A DNA stretch of 64,000 bases from Sulfomarinibacter sp963741385 (GTDB taxonomy: Bacteria > Acidobacteriota > Thermoanaerobaculia > Thermoanaerobaculales > Sulfomarinibacteraceae), in contig CAVUHO010000010.1 of the NCBI GenBank assembly GCA_963741385.1, positions 1,426,001-1,490,000 on the forward strand. Reading direction: 5' to 3'. This document shows, one piece after another, positions 36,460 to 45,022 of this stretch. Numbering within the stretch: the stretch's first letter is position 1; each line of letters opens with the position of its first letter. Both the position numbers and the translations under genes were made by a program. Below the pieces are notes generated by a model. That model ran no database searches. It was not told the DNA's origin and saw only the letters and a program-made list of their open reading frames with translations.

Positions 36460-37042
36460 AGCGAACCGAACGGAAATCCGCATCACCGGCTTCGGGGGCC
36501 AGGGCGTGGTGCTGGCGGGCCACATCATCGGCCACGCCTGCGCGGTCAACGGCGACATGCACGCCACCATGATCCAGAGCTTCGGCCCCGAGGCGCGGGG
36601 CTCGGCCTGCTCGACGACTCTTGCGGTGTCCGACACCGAAGTGCTCTACCCCTACATCGGGCGGCCGGACATTTTCGTCGTGATGTCGGGTGAGGGCTAC
36701 GACAAGTACCGCGATGAGCTCAAAGACGACGGCATCCTGGTGTACGAAAAGGACCTGGTCAAGGTCCAGGAAAAGGAGGGCCAGAGGTCCTACGGCGTGT
36801 CGTCGACGCGAATCGCGGAGGACCTGGGCCGGGCGATCGTCCAGAACATCGTCATGCTCGGCTTTTTCGCCGCCGCCACCCGGATCGTGCCGGTGGAGAA
36901 GATGCGTCAGGCGGTGGAGGAGTCGGTTCCCAAGGGCACCGAAGCGCTCAACCTGCGGGCCTTCGACGCCGGAGTCGCCGCTTTCGAAGAGAGCTATGCC
37001 GAGGGCGCCAAAGAGCATGAGGCCGCGCCGGTGGGGAGCTGA
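36452..37042 (+). CDS. 2-oxoacid:ferredoxin oxidoreductase gamma subunit (KorC-like)
   Basis: A 196-residue gamma subunit. It begins TEIRITGFGGQGVVLAGHIIG, with MIQSFGPEARGSACSTTL. These are the Gly-rich and RGxxxS motifs of the catalytic-site/CoA-binding gamma domain. It also has AEDLGRAIVQNIVMLGFFAA. It completes the KorDABC set. One base separates its stop from the HdrA start, so the oxidoreductase and Hdr complex are very probably co-transcribed and functionally linked. Confidence 0.92.
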   Translation: MSKANRTEIRITGFGGQGVVLAGHIIGHACAVNGDMHATMIQSFGPEARGSACSTTLAVSDTEVLYPYIGRPDIFVVMSGEGYDKYRDELKDDGILVYEKDLVKVQEKEGQRSYGVSSTRIAEDLGRAIVQNIVMLGFFAAATRIVPVEKMRQAVEESVPKGTEALNLRAFDAGVAAFEESYAEGAKEHEAAPVGS

Positions 37043-37043
37043 C

Positions 37044-39059
37044 ATGGCCAAGGTCGGCGTGTTTGTCTGTCACTGCGGCGAGAACATCGCCCGCAACGTC
37101 AAGGTGCAGGAGGTGGTGGACTTCGCACACGACGTCCCGGGGGCTGCGGTCACCGAGCACTACCCCTACATGTGTTCGGCGCCCGGTCAGCAGATGGTGA
37201 TCGACGCCATCCGCGAGCATGGGCTCGACCGGGTGGTGATCGCAGCGTGCTCACCGCAGCTGCACGAGCCCACCTTCCGCGCCGCCGCCGCCCAGGCGGG
37301 GCTCAACCCGCACCTGGTGGAAATGGCCAACATCCGCGAACACTGCTCGTGGGTCCACCGCGACCCCGTCCAGGCCTCCGCCAAGGCCTGCCAGACGGTG
37401 GCTGCAGCAGTGGAGCGGGTCAAGCGCGCGAAGCCCCTCGACCCGATCGAGGTGCCGGTGACAAAACGCGCGCTGGTGATCGGCGGCGGGGTGGCGGGCA
37501 TCCGCTCCGCGCTCGACATCGCCAACTCCGGCCACCCGGTGGTGCTGGTGGAGCGCGAGCCGTCGCTCGGCGGCAACATGTCGCGGCTGTCGGAAACCTT
37601 CCCGACCCTCGACTGCTCGCAGTGCATCCTCACCCCGCTCATGGTGCAGGTGTTGCGGCACCCCCTGATCGAGCTCATGACCTACTCCGAGGTCGAGGAG
37701 GTGTCGGGCTACGTCGGCAACTTCACGGTCCGCATCAAGAAGAAGCCGCGCTACGTGAAGATCGAGGACTGCACCGCCTGCGGCGACTGCACCGCGGTCT
37801 GCCCGTCGCCGGGCGGCAACGAGTTCGACATGGGGCTGAGGAGCCGCAAGGCGATCTACATCCCCTTCCCGCAGGCTGTCCCGTCCACCTATACTCTCGA
37901 CGCCGACCGCTGCCTCAACGCCAACCTGCAGTCACCCACCGGCTTCAGGGTGCTGGCGTGCGTCAAGTGCGATGAGGTCTGCAAGCCCCAGGCCATCAAC
38001 TTCGACATGCAGCCCGAAATCGTCGAGCGCCAGGTCGGCGCCATTGTCGTCGCCACCGGCTTCAATCTGCAGATCGGCCAGCAGGCTAAGGAGTGCGGCT
38101 ACGGCGTCCTTCCCGACGTCATGGACGGTCTCGAGTTCGAACGCATGCTGTCGGCCTCGGGGCCCACCGAGGGCGAGGTGCGGCGGCCGTCGGACGGTGC
38201 CGAGCCGAAGGACGTGGTCTTCATCCAGTGCGTGGGCTCGCGCAATCCCAAACACGGGGTGCCCTATTGTTCGCGCGTGTGCTGCATGTACACCGCCAAA
38301 CACGCCCTGCTGCTGCGCCACAAGGTGCCGGACTCGCGCGCCTTCATCTTCTACATGGACATCCGCGCCGGCGGCAAGGGTTACGAGGAGTTCGTCCACC
38401 GGGCGATGGAAGAAGAGCGGGTGATGTACATCCGCGGCCGGGTCAGCCAGGTCTACGAAGAGGACGGCAAGCTCAAGGTCCTCGGCGTCGACACCCTGTC
38501 CGGCAAGCAGGTCGAGATCAACGCCGACATGGTGGTGCTGGCGACGGCCATGGAGCCCACCGATCACGGCAAGATCGCGAGCACCCTGCGGATCGCAACC
38601 GACGAGCACGGCTTCCTCAAGGAGGCCCACCCCAAGCTGCGCCCGGTGGAGACATTGACCGCCGGTATCTTCCTCGCCGGCGCCGCGCAGGCGCCAAAGG
38701 ACATCCCCGACACCGTGTCGCAGGCCTCGGCGGCGGCTTCCAAGGGCATGGAGCTGCTGTCGCACGAGTTTCTCGAGCGCGACCCCACCACCGCGCAGGT
38801 CAACCAGGCCGCCTGCGCGGGCTGCTTCGAGTGCTTCCAGGTCTGCCCCTACGGCGCCATCGAAAAGCAGGAGATACGTGACCGCGACGGCAATCTCCTC
38901 CGCATGGTGGCGTGGTCGAACCCCGCCATGTGTGAGGGGTGCGGGTTGTGCGCCGTGACCTGCCGAGGGGGCTTCATCGATGTCGCGGGCTACTCAGACG
39001 AGCAGGTCTTTGCCCAGCTCGGGGCGTTGGGACGGCTGCCGGAGGTGCTGGGACGATGA
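37044..39059 (+). CDS. HdrA-type FAD/iron-sulfur subunit of a heterodisulfide-reductase-like complex
   Basis: A 671-residue cytoplasmic flavoprotein. The N-terminal HdrA domain has VFVCHCGENI and YMCSAPGQQMVIDAIREH, followed by VVIAACSPQLHEPTFR. The Rossmann FAD motif is GGGVAGIRSALDIAN (about 155). A Cys-rich centre follows (TLDCSQCILTPLM, CTACGDCTAVCP, CVKCDEVCKP), then a thioredoxin-reductase-like part. Two C-terminal 4Fe-4S motifs end the chain (CAGCFECFQVCP and CEGCGLCAVTC). HdrA is the bifurcating flavin subunit that passes electrons to ferredoxin and to HdrBC. ATG 37044 starts two bases after korC. No selenocysteine UGA is seen here. Confidence 0.92.
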   Translation: MAKVGVFVCHCGENIARNVKVQEVVDFAHDVPGAAVTEHYPYMCSAPGQQMVIDAIREHGLDRVVIAACSPQLHEPTFRAAAAQAGLNPHLVEMANIREHCSWVHRDPVQASAKACQTVAAAVERVKRAKPLDPIEVPVTKRALVIGGGVAGIRSALDIANSGHPVVLVEREPSLGGNMSRLSETFPTLDCSQCILTPLMVQVLRHPLIELMTYSEVEEVSGYVGNFTVRIKKKPRYVKIEDCTACGDCTAVCPSPGGNEFDMGLRSRKAIYIPFPQAVPSTYTLDADRCLNANLQSPTGFRVLACVKCDEVCKPQAINFDMQPEIVERQVGAIVVATGFNLQIGQQAKECGYGVLPDVMDGLEFERMLSASGPTEGEVRRPSDGAEPKDVVFIQCVGSRNPKHGVPYCSRVCCMYTAKHALLLRHKVPDSRAFIFYMDIRAGGKGYEEFVHRAMEEERVMYIRGRVSQVYEEDGKLKVLGVDTLSGKQVEINADMVVLATAMEPTDHGKIASTLRIATDEHGFLKEAHPKLRPVETLTAGIFLAGAAQAPKDIPDTVSQASAAASKGMELLSHEFLERDPTTAQVNQAACAGCFECFQVCPYGAIEKQEIRDRDGNLLRMVAWSNPAMCEGCGLCAVTCRGGFIDVAGYSDEQVFAQLGALGRLPEVLGR

Positions 39060-40474
39060 GCGACGCGCAAACCTCCACTGTCCGACACTCGGGCGCGGCC
39101 GCCGTCCCCGACGGCTGGCAGCCCCAGATCGTGGCCCTGGTCTGCAACTGGTGCACCTACGCCGGCGCCGACATGGCGGGGACGACCCGCCTCGAGTACC
39201 CGGCCAACGTCCGCATGGTCCGCTTTCCCTGTACCGGGCGGATGAGCCCGCTGATGATCCTGCGCGCCTTCGAGCAGGGGGCCGACGGCGTCCTGGTGTC
39301 GGGCTGCCACCCCGGCGACTGCCACTACGTGCAGGGCAATCTGGTGGCGCGCCGCCGCTTCACCATCTTCCGCTCGCTGTTGGACTTTCTCGGCGTCGAT
39401 CTCAAACGGCTGCACTTCGCGTGGGTGTCGGCAGCGGAGGGCCACAAGTGGGCGCGGGTGGTCAAGGACGTGACCGCGGCGGTCACCGAGGCCGGTCCGT
39501 TGCCGCGTTTCACCGCGGCCGATGCCTGGGACGGCCCCGAGCTGCCGTCGGCGGAGGGCGGCGGACCTGCCGAGCTTTCCGATGCCGACTCCGAAGCCCT
39601 GCGCACCAACCTGCGTGCAGCCGCGTCGGAGCTCCTGAACAACGAGCGCGTTGGTGTGGTGGTGGGCTACCGGGCCGGCTCGTTGCCGGGGCGCATGACG
39701 CCGGTGATGGTGAGCGCTGCGGCCGACTGTCAGCAGCTCGACTGGGGCCCCGGCTGCGTCAACAACCTTGCGGCCTACGCGAAGACGGCGCTGGAAAAGG
39801 CGGACAAGATCGCACTGGTGGTCAAGACCTGCGACCTCGGCGCGGTCACCGGCCTCATCCGCGAGGGTCAGATCAGCCGCGACCAGGTGCGGCTCATCGG
39901 GGTCCAGTGTCCGGGCGTGCGACCCTCCGGTGACGCGCTCGCCGACAAGTGTCTGTCGTGCTCGGGCGCGCCGCACCCGATCTGCGACCTGGTGGTGACC
40001 GTCGACGGTATTCGCGAAAGCTGCGCCGATCCGGCGGACGCCCCGGCCGAGACCGAGGACGCGCGCGACCGGCAGATCGCCCACCTGGAATCGTTGCCGG
40101 CCGACGAGCGGTGGCGGTTCTGGCAGCGCCAGTTCGGCCGCTGCCTGCGCTGCTACGCCTGCCGCGCGGCGTGCCCGCTCTGCTACTGCTCCTCGTGCAT
40201 CGCCGACAAACACCGCCCGCAGTGGGTGCCCACCACCATCGACGAGCGTGGCAACGGCGCCTGGAACGTGATCCGTGCGATCCACCTCGCCGGCCGCTGC
40301 TCGGGCTGCGACGAGTGCGCGCGGGTGTGCCCGGCGGACATCCGCCTCGATCTCATCAACCGCAAGCTGGCGCTCGAGGTCGAGCGCCAGTTCGGCGCCG
40401 CCGGGCTCGACCCCGAGCACAAGTCGGCGCTGGTCGACTTCCGGATGGAAGACGCAGAGGAGTTCATCCTGTGA
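39056..40474 (+). CDS. MvhD/FlxD-FlxC-like iron-sulfur fusion protein
   Basis: A 472-residue protein. The N-terminal MvhD domain (about 22-165) has VALVCNWCTYAGADMAG, VRFPCTGRM, GVLVSGCHPGDCHYVQGN and a 2Fe-2S/Fe-S Cys pattern that links HdrA to an electron input module. A second domain (about 210-330) has KTCDLGAVTGLIREGQI, CPGVRPSGD and KCLSCSGAPHPICD. The C-terminal ferredoxin-like part has CLRCYACRAACPLCYCSSC and CSGCDECARVCP. MvhD fused to a FlxC/FrhB-like iron-sulfur domain is unusual, since FlxD and FlxC are usually separate. The start overlaps the HdrA stop by four bases. Confidence 0.85.
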   Translation: MSDAQTSTVRHSGAAAVPDGWQPQIVALVCNWCTYAGADMAGTTRLEYPANVRMVRFPCTGRMSPLMILRAFEQGADGVLVSGCHPGDCHYVQGNLVARRRFTIFRSLLDFLGVDLKRLHFAWVSAAEGHKWARVVKDVTAAVTEAGPLPRFTAADAWDGPELPSAEGGGPAELSDADSEALRTNLRAAASELLNNERVGVVVGYRAGSLPGRMTPVMVSAAADCQQLDWGPGCVNNLAAYAKTALEKADKIALVVKTCDLGAVTGLIREGQISRDQVRLIGVQCPGVRPSGDALADKCLSCSGAPHPICDLVVTVDGIRESCADPADAPAETEDARDRQIAHLESLPADERWRFWQRQFGRCLRCYACRAACPLCYCSSCIADKHRPQWVPTTIDERGNGAWNVIRAIHLAGRCSGCDECARVCPADIRLDLINRKLALEVERQFGAAGLDPEHKSALVDFRMEDAEEFIL

Positions 40475-40484
40475 GGAGTTCCTG

Positions 40485-41552
40485 ATGGACCGCACGGCGT
40501 GGGTGCTGAGCGAGACCGAAATGCGGGCCTGGCTGCAAAGCCTGATCGACGGCGACCGTACGGTGGTGGCGCCGGTGGCGGAGGACGGGTTGACCCTGTT
40601 CCGTCCCATCGCCGCCGCTGAGCATGCCGTCGTCGAGCCCCGCGGCAAGACCCGGTGGTCGCCCAAGGAGTTCCTCTTTCCGCGCTCAGAGGCGCTCTAC
40701 CGCTACACCTTCAAGGGCGAAGCCATCGTCATCGAGGACCCGGCAGGACCGGAGCGGCCGCAGGTCCTGTTCGGCGTCCGCAGCTGCGACGCCTCAGGCC
40801 TCGCGCGGCTCGACGAGATCTTCCTCAGCGGCACCAAGGACCCCCTGTACGCCGCCCGCCGCGCGGCCACGACGGTCGTGGCCGCGGGCTGTGCGGCAGC
40901 AGATCCCGAGTGCTTCTGCACCGCCGTCGGCGGTTCGCCGGTGGGCGCGGAGGGTGCGGACCTGCAGCTCCTGCCCCTCGGTGACGAGAACTGGCTTCTG
41001 ACGCCGTTCACCGACAAGGGCGAGGCGCTGGTGGGCGAGGCCGCCGCATCGTGGAACAAGGCTGGGAAGAAGGAACTCGGCCGGCCGGCCGAGCTCGAGA
41101 AAGCGGTCTCTGAACAGATTGCCCGCAACCCCATCCAGCACGAGTGGTCTGAGCTCCTCGAGGCGGGCTTCGAAAGCCCGTCGTGGGACCGGCTCGCCGA
41201 GCACTGCCTGGGCTGCAGCATCTGCGCCTACGTCTGCCCGTCCTGCTCGTGCTTCGACATGAACCACGACGCCAACGCGTGGTGCGGCGAGCAGTGCCGT
41301 TCGTGGGACGCCTGCACCTTCGGCCTCTTCACCCTCCACGCCTCGGGCCACAATCCGCGCGCAACCCGCGGTGAACGCTACCGCCAGCGGGTGCTGCACA
41401 AGTTCTCATTCACCGGCGAGGGCGAGGATCACTTCCGCTGTGTCGGCTGCGGCCGCTGTGTCGCCTTGTGTCCGGCGGGCCTCGACATCGGCGAGATCGT
41501 GACCGCGGCGGCCGCCGCCATCGAGCAGGAGGGTGCAGATGCAGCTCGCTGA
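40485..41552 (+). CDS. AsrA/HydB/FlxB-like dicluster 4Fe-4S protein
   Basis: A 355-residue protein. The N-terminal region (about 50-180) has the conserved EFLFPRSEALYRY and VLFGVRSCDASGLARLDEIFL motif of AsrA-type sulfite-reductase and sulfhydrogenase beta subunits. The C-terminal 4Fe-4S clusters are CLGCSICAYVCPSCSCFD (about 243-260) and CVGCGRCVALCPAG (about 324-337). It would carry electrons between the flavoprotein encoded next and the HdrA/MvhD unit. GAGGAGTTCCTG precedes the ATG, and the gene overlaps the following gene. Confidence 0.85.
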   Translation: MDRTAWVLSETEMRAWLQSLIDGDRTVVAPVAEDGLTLFRPIAAAEHAVVEPRGKTRWSPKEFLFPRSEALYRYTFKGEAIVIEDPAGPERPQVLFGVRSCDASGLARLDEIFLSGTKDPLYAARRAATTVVAAGCAAADPECFCTAVGGSPVGAEGADLQLLPLGDENWLLTPFTDKGEALVGEAAASWNKAGKKELGRPAELEKAVSEQIARNPIQHEWSELLEAGFESPSWDRLAEHCLGCSICAYVCPSCSCFDMNHDANAWCGEQCRSWDACTFGLFTLHASGHNPRATRGERYRQRVLHKFSFTGEGEDHFRCVGCGRCVALCPAGLDIGEIVTAAAAAIEQEGADAAR

Positions 41553-42411
41553 GATCTCCCCCAACCCCTACCACCCGAACCTCATGCGAATCGCGGGCTT
41601 CGCAGACGAGACCCGCGACGTCCGCACGCTCAGGCTGCAGTTCATCGACGACGCCGAGGCGAGCGGGTTCGGCGGCTGGCAGCCGGGCCAGTTCGGCCAG
41701 TTCACGGTCTTCGGCGCCGGCGAGTCGGTCTTCGCCATCGCCAACAAGCCGTGGCACCCCAACGGCAGCGGCGAGCCCCCGACCATCGAGTGCACCTTCC
41801 GCGCCATTGGCAAGGTGACGAACGCGCTGCGCGCCATGTCGGAGGGCCAGACCCTCGGTTTCCGCGGCCCCTACGGCAACCACTTCCCGCTCGACGACTG
41901 GCGCGGCAAGAGCCTGGTCTTCATCGGCGGCGGGATTGGGATGGCGGCGCTGCGGTCGGCCATGCTGGCGGCCATCGACCGCAAGGCCGAGTTCGGCGAC
42001 ATCGTGATCCTCAACGGGTCGCGCACCGTCGCCGACATGGTCTACAAAGAGGAGATGCCGAGCTGGCAGGAGGTCGAGGGGGTGCGGGTGGTCCGCACGG
42101 TCGATCCCGGCGGCGAGGGCGAGGGCTGGGATGGCGAGGTCGGCCTTCTGCCCAACGTCTTCGAACAGCTCGCCCTCGACCCCGCCAATCGTATTGTCAT
42201 CGCCTGCGGACCGCCGGTGATGCTCCACTACCTTTTCCTGAGTCTGGGCAAGACCGGCTACCAGCCGGAGCAGGTGGTGACCACGCTCGAGAACAAGATG
42301 AAATGCGGCATCGGCCACTGCGGCCGTTGCTACGTCGGCCCCTTCTCGGTGTGCAAGGACGGGCCGGTCGTGACCTGGGCGGAGCTCAACGAGCTGCCAA
42401 AGGATTACTGA
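41539..42411 (+). CDS. FAD/NAD(P)-binding oxidoreductase, AsrB/HydG/FlxA-like
   Basis: A 290-residue flavoprotein of the ferredoxin-NADP reductase type. The N-terminal FAD domain (about 12-105) is followed by the NAD(P) domain motif VFIGGGIGMAALRSAM (about 128) and CGPPVMLHYLF (about 220). The C-terminal [2Fe-2S] Cys set is CGIGHCGRCYVGPFSVC (about 253-269), as in dihydroorotate dehydrogenase electron-transfer and FlxA/AsrB subunits. It is the probable NAD(P)H site of the complex. The ATG at 41539 has AGGAGGG just upstream. The stop shares bases with the next start (TGATG). Confidence 0.88.
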   Translation: MQLAEISPNPYHPNLMRIAGFADETRDVRTLRLQFIDDAEASGFGGWQPGQFGQFTVFGAGESVFAIANKPWHPNGSGEPPTIECTFRAIGKVTNALRAMSEGQTLGFRGPYGNHFPLDDWRGKSLVFIGGGIGMAALRSAMLAAIDRKAEFGDIVILNGSRTVADMVYKEEMPSWQEVEGVRVVRTVDPGGEGEGWDGEVGLLPNVFEQLALDPANRIVIACGPPVMLHYLFLSLGKTGYQPEQVVTTLENKMKCGIGHCGRCYVGPFSVCKDGPVVTWAELNELPKDY

Positions 42412-43586
42412 TGGACGCCAGAGTCAGACCTGATTGGGACATCCGCGACGCCATCCTCGACATGGGCGGGACCGACGCCTACAAGTGCTACCAGTGCGGC
42501 AAGTGCATGGCGGTCTGCCCGTGGTCGCACGTGGAGACCGTGCTCTTTCCGGTCTACCGGACGCCGCAGTCGGTGAAGTTCGGGGCCATCATGACCTCGG
42601 AGGACGCCGAGCAGATCGAGCGCGAGGTCGAGGAGGTCTACCGCTGCGTGGGCTGCGAGTCTTGCTCCACCTGGTGCCCGCACGATGTCTCGATGCCGAC
42701 CATCATGCGCGGGATCCGCCGCATCCTGGTCGAGTACGGGTCCTACCCGTCGCAGCTCGCCGACTCGGTCGGCCGCATCGCCAGCTCCGGCAACCCCTTC
42801 GGCGAACCACGCGAAAACCGCGGCCAGTGGGCCGAGGCGCTGGAGGTCCAGGCCTTCACCCCCGACATGGACTACCTCTACTCGCCCTGCTGCACCCCGG
42901 CGTACGACCCGCGCGCCAAAAAGGTGGCCGTGGCCACTGTCAACGTGCTGAGGACGGCCGGGGTGACCTTCGGCATCCTCGGCGACGCCGAGTCCTGCTG
43001 CGGCGAGGCCATCCGCCGGGTCGGCGCTGAAGAGGTCTTCCAGGAGGTGGCGGGCGCCAACGCATCGGTCTACGCAGAGGCCGGCGTCCGCAAGAGCGTC
43101 TGCACTTCACCGCACTGTCTCCTGACCTTCAAAAAAGAGTACTCCGAGTTCGACGCCACGTTTTCGGCCGTGCACCAGACCCAGCTCTTCGCCGAGCTCA
43201 TCGCCAAGCAGCGGCTGACGCCAACGAAACCTCTCGGCAAGAAGGTCGTCTACCACGACCCCTGCACCCTGGGGCGGGCGAGCGGCATCTACGACGAACC
43301 GCGCGCGGTGCTGTCGAGCATCCCCGATCTCGAGCTCCTCGAGATCCCGCACTACTCGCGCGAGTACAGCCTGTGCTGCGGTGGTGGTTCGGGCGGGATG
43401 TGGATCGAGCGCGCCAAGGGCGAGCGCCTGTCGGACATCCGCGTCCAACAGGCGGCCGCCACCGGCGCCGACATCCTCGCCGTCGCGTGCCCCTACTGTC
43501 TGCAGATGTTCGAGGACTCGGTCAAGACCATGGACCTCTCACTCGAGGTCCGCGACGTTGCGGAGCTGCTGGCCGAGGCGCTGTAA
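42411..43586 (+). CDS. HdrC-HdrB fusion (HdrD-like) with two CCG domains
   Basis: A 391-residue catalytic subunit. Two ferredoxin clusters at the N terminus are CYQCGKCMAVCP (about 25-36) and CVGCESCSTWCP (about 80-91), as in HdrC. They are followed by HdrB CCG domains: SPCCTPAY with ESCCGEAIRR (about 160-205), and DPCTLGR with SLCCGGGSGG (about 285-325), which bind non-cubane [4Fe-4S] clusters. The C terminus is ACPYCLQMFEDSVKTMDLS. The fusion mirrors HdrD of methylotrophs and many bacterial Hdr-like proteins. Its last 174 bases have a diverged copy at 49850-50022. It ends the operon, and no terminator is evident. Confidence 0.92.
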   Translation: MDARVRPDWDIRDAILDMGGTDAYKCYQCGKCMAVCPWSHVETVLFPVYRTPQSVKFGAIMTSEDAEQIEREVEEVYRCVGCESCSTWCPHDVSMPTIMRGIRRILVEYGSYPSQLADSVGRIASSGNPFGEPRENRGQWAEALEVQAFTPDMDYLYSPCCTPAYDPRAKKVAVATVNVLRTAGVTFGILGDAESCCGEAIRRVGAEEVFQEVAGANASVYAEAGVRKSVCTSPHCLLTFKKEYSEFDATFSAVHQTQLFAELIAKQRLTPTKPLGKKVVYHDPCTLGRASGIYDEPRAVLSSIPDLELLEIPHYSREYSLCCGGGSGGMWIERAKGERLSDIRVQQAAATGADILAVACPYCLQMFEDSVKTMDLSLEVRDVAELLAEAL

Positions 43587-43784
43587 GCTTCGGCTTCGCC
43601 GGCACTGCGTGCTGCGACGCCTCCATCAACGCCGGGCCCGAAACCGGAAAGCCGGCGGCTGAACGGCGGTCGGCCCCAGCCTCCTGCCCTGCGCGGCCGG
43701 GTCGTCCTCTCACGATCCGCTCGACCCCTCCGGGCTGCGCGAGGCGGTCGAGGCCTTCGCCGCCGCCGCCCGGCACGCCCCCGC
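43587..43784. other. Short gap between HdrB and the island lipoprotein
   Basis: 198 bases without a clear gene. A short frame reading SHDPLDPSGLREAVEAF (about 43715-43765, plus strand) looks coding-like and may be a remnant of a longer gene, but it has no start or stop context. Confidence 0.25.
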
Positions 43785-44876
43785 TCACTGTGCCGGGATG
43801 GTGACCAGCGGCAGGTTTTCGCCCGCGCCGGTCTCGGCGAGGGTGAAGAAGAACATGACGGCCGTCAGCGCTCGCTTGGTCTGCAGGTCGCCGTCGTCGA
43901 TCCAGAACCAATGCTCGCGGTAGCGGACGGCGGCGTAGGCGTTCGTGGGCTCCCGGGTGCCGCTGTGGATGTGGACCACGCCGTGCGAGCGCTCTCCGGC
44001 TGTAACCGCGAGCTGGGGCACCGCGCTGCGGTCCTCCAGATGTGCCGCGGGCACGTCCACGTAGCTCGCAAATGCGGTGAGGATCTGCAGCATGGACCGG
44101 CTGTTGACGGCAAGCTCGGTGTCTGCCCCACGGACCGGCGAGTAGGTCAGCACGAAGCGCTGCCCATCCGGCGCCAGCTTGAGCAACCGCCGGACCTCCG
44201 CCCCCTTGGCGGCGATGTCGGCGGGCACGTCGTCACGGCGGAAGAACACCACGGCGGTCGAACCCTTGGCCTCGTCCTCCTCGACCCTCATACCGAAGGC
44301 TCCAAACGCCTGCATGTCGCGAATCAGCTCGAGGGCGCGCATGAACTCCGGGTCCGTTTCCCGGATCACGCCGCCCGTCGCCGAGCGATTGCGCACCCCG
44401 TTGAGCGACTCGACCGTCAGCCCGAGGATGAAGTCGGCGGCAAAGCCGGTCTGGAGCATGAAGAAGATCCGCTTCGGGTCGATCGGCGTGATCAGCCCGT
44501 GCAGGAACTTCTCCCCGGTCATGGGCACGTAGGTGATGGTCGGCCGGTCGGTGTAGACGGCCTGGCCGCCGATCGACGCGTAGTCGCCCTGCACGGCCCT
44601 TGGGGACGAGAGAACGCCGGTGGCGCTGACCCCGGTCTGCAGGGAGTAGCCGCTGACGATGTTCGCCACGTCCACGAACACCGGCAAATCCATGTAGCGG
44701 AGCTTGACGATGTTGAGCAGCGTCTGCTGCTTCCACGAGTCGGCGATCGCTGTACTGTAGTCGAAGCGGTCGACGGCGACGGTGGTGGGTCCGATATGAG
44801 TGCAGCCGGCCATGGCGAGCACGGTCACGAGCACGCTGACGGGGAGGTGATGGGAGCCCCTGTTTCTCACGGTCAT
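43785..44876 (-). CDS. Exported lipoprotein of unknown function
   Basis: A 363-residue protein. The ATG at 44876 follows AAGAAAGGAC and gives a signal peptide with a lipobox-like VLAMAGC at residue about 24. The rest has SWKQQTLLNIVKLRYMDLPVFVDVANI and GFAADFILGLTVESLNGVRN with a DFILGLTVESLNGVxNR pattern common to lipoproteins found beside outer-membrane proteins in diverse Proteobacteria, Acidobacteriota and others. A C-terminal RYREHWFWIDDGDLQTKRAL and ending in LTAVMFFFTLAETG are also family-like. No enzyme motif is seen. It is last in a three-gene leftward cluster with an outer-membrane protein and a sulfatase. Confidence 0.68.
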   Translation of the reverse strand: MTVRNRGSHHLPVSVLVTVLAMAGCTHIGPTTVAVDRFDYSTAIADSWKQQTLLNIVKLRYMDLPVFVDVANIVSGYSLQTGVSATGVLSSPRAVQGDYASIGGQAVYTDRPTITYVPMTGEKFLHGLITPIDPKRIFFMLQTGFAADFILGLTVESLNGVRNRSATGGVIRETDPEFMRALELIRDMQAFGAFGMRVEEDEAKGSTAVVFFRRDDVPADIAAKGAEVRRLLKLAPDGQRFVLTYSPVRGADTELAVNSRSMLQILTAFASYVDVPAAHLEDRSAVPQLAVTAGERSHGVVHIHSGTREPTNAYAAVRYREHWFWIDDGDLQTKRALTAVMFFFTLAETGAGENLPLVTIPAQ

Positions 44877-45022
44877 GTCCTTTCTTCGTTCGTCGATGTT
44901 CACGCATCGGTGGGAGCACTGCTCACGGCGGGTCACCGCCCGCGAGACGGATCGGGCCGGTGTCGAGCGGGCATCCGGGTGTTTCATCGGGCGGGTGCTC
45001 CAACGCCGGGAGGAAGGCGAAG

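Noticed and set aside
37044..43586. Additional selenocysteine UGA codons in HdrA or the HdrB fusion
   Set aside because: Checked the Cys motifs; all are encoded by TGC/TGT and the frames are open, so no Sec is needed.
43785..44987. Longer start of the lipoprotein gene at 44987 (MKHPDARSTPARS...)
   Set aside because: The extra N terminus is Arg-rich without coding signature, while the ATG at 44876 has a ribosome-binding site and gives a proper signal peptide with lipobox.
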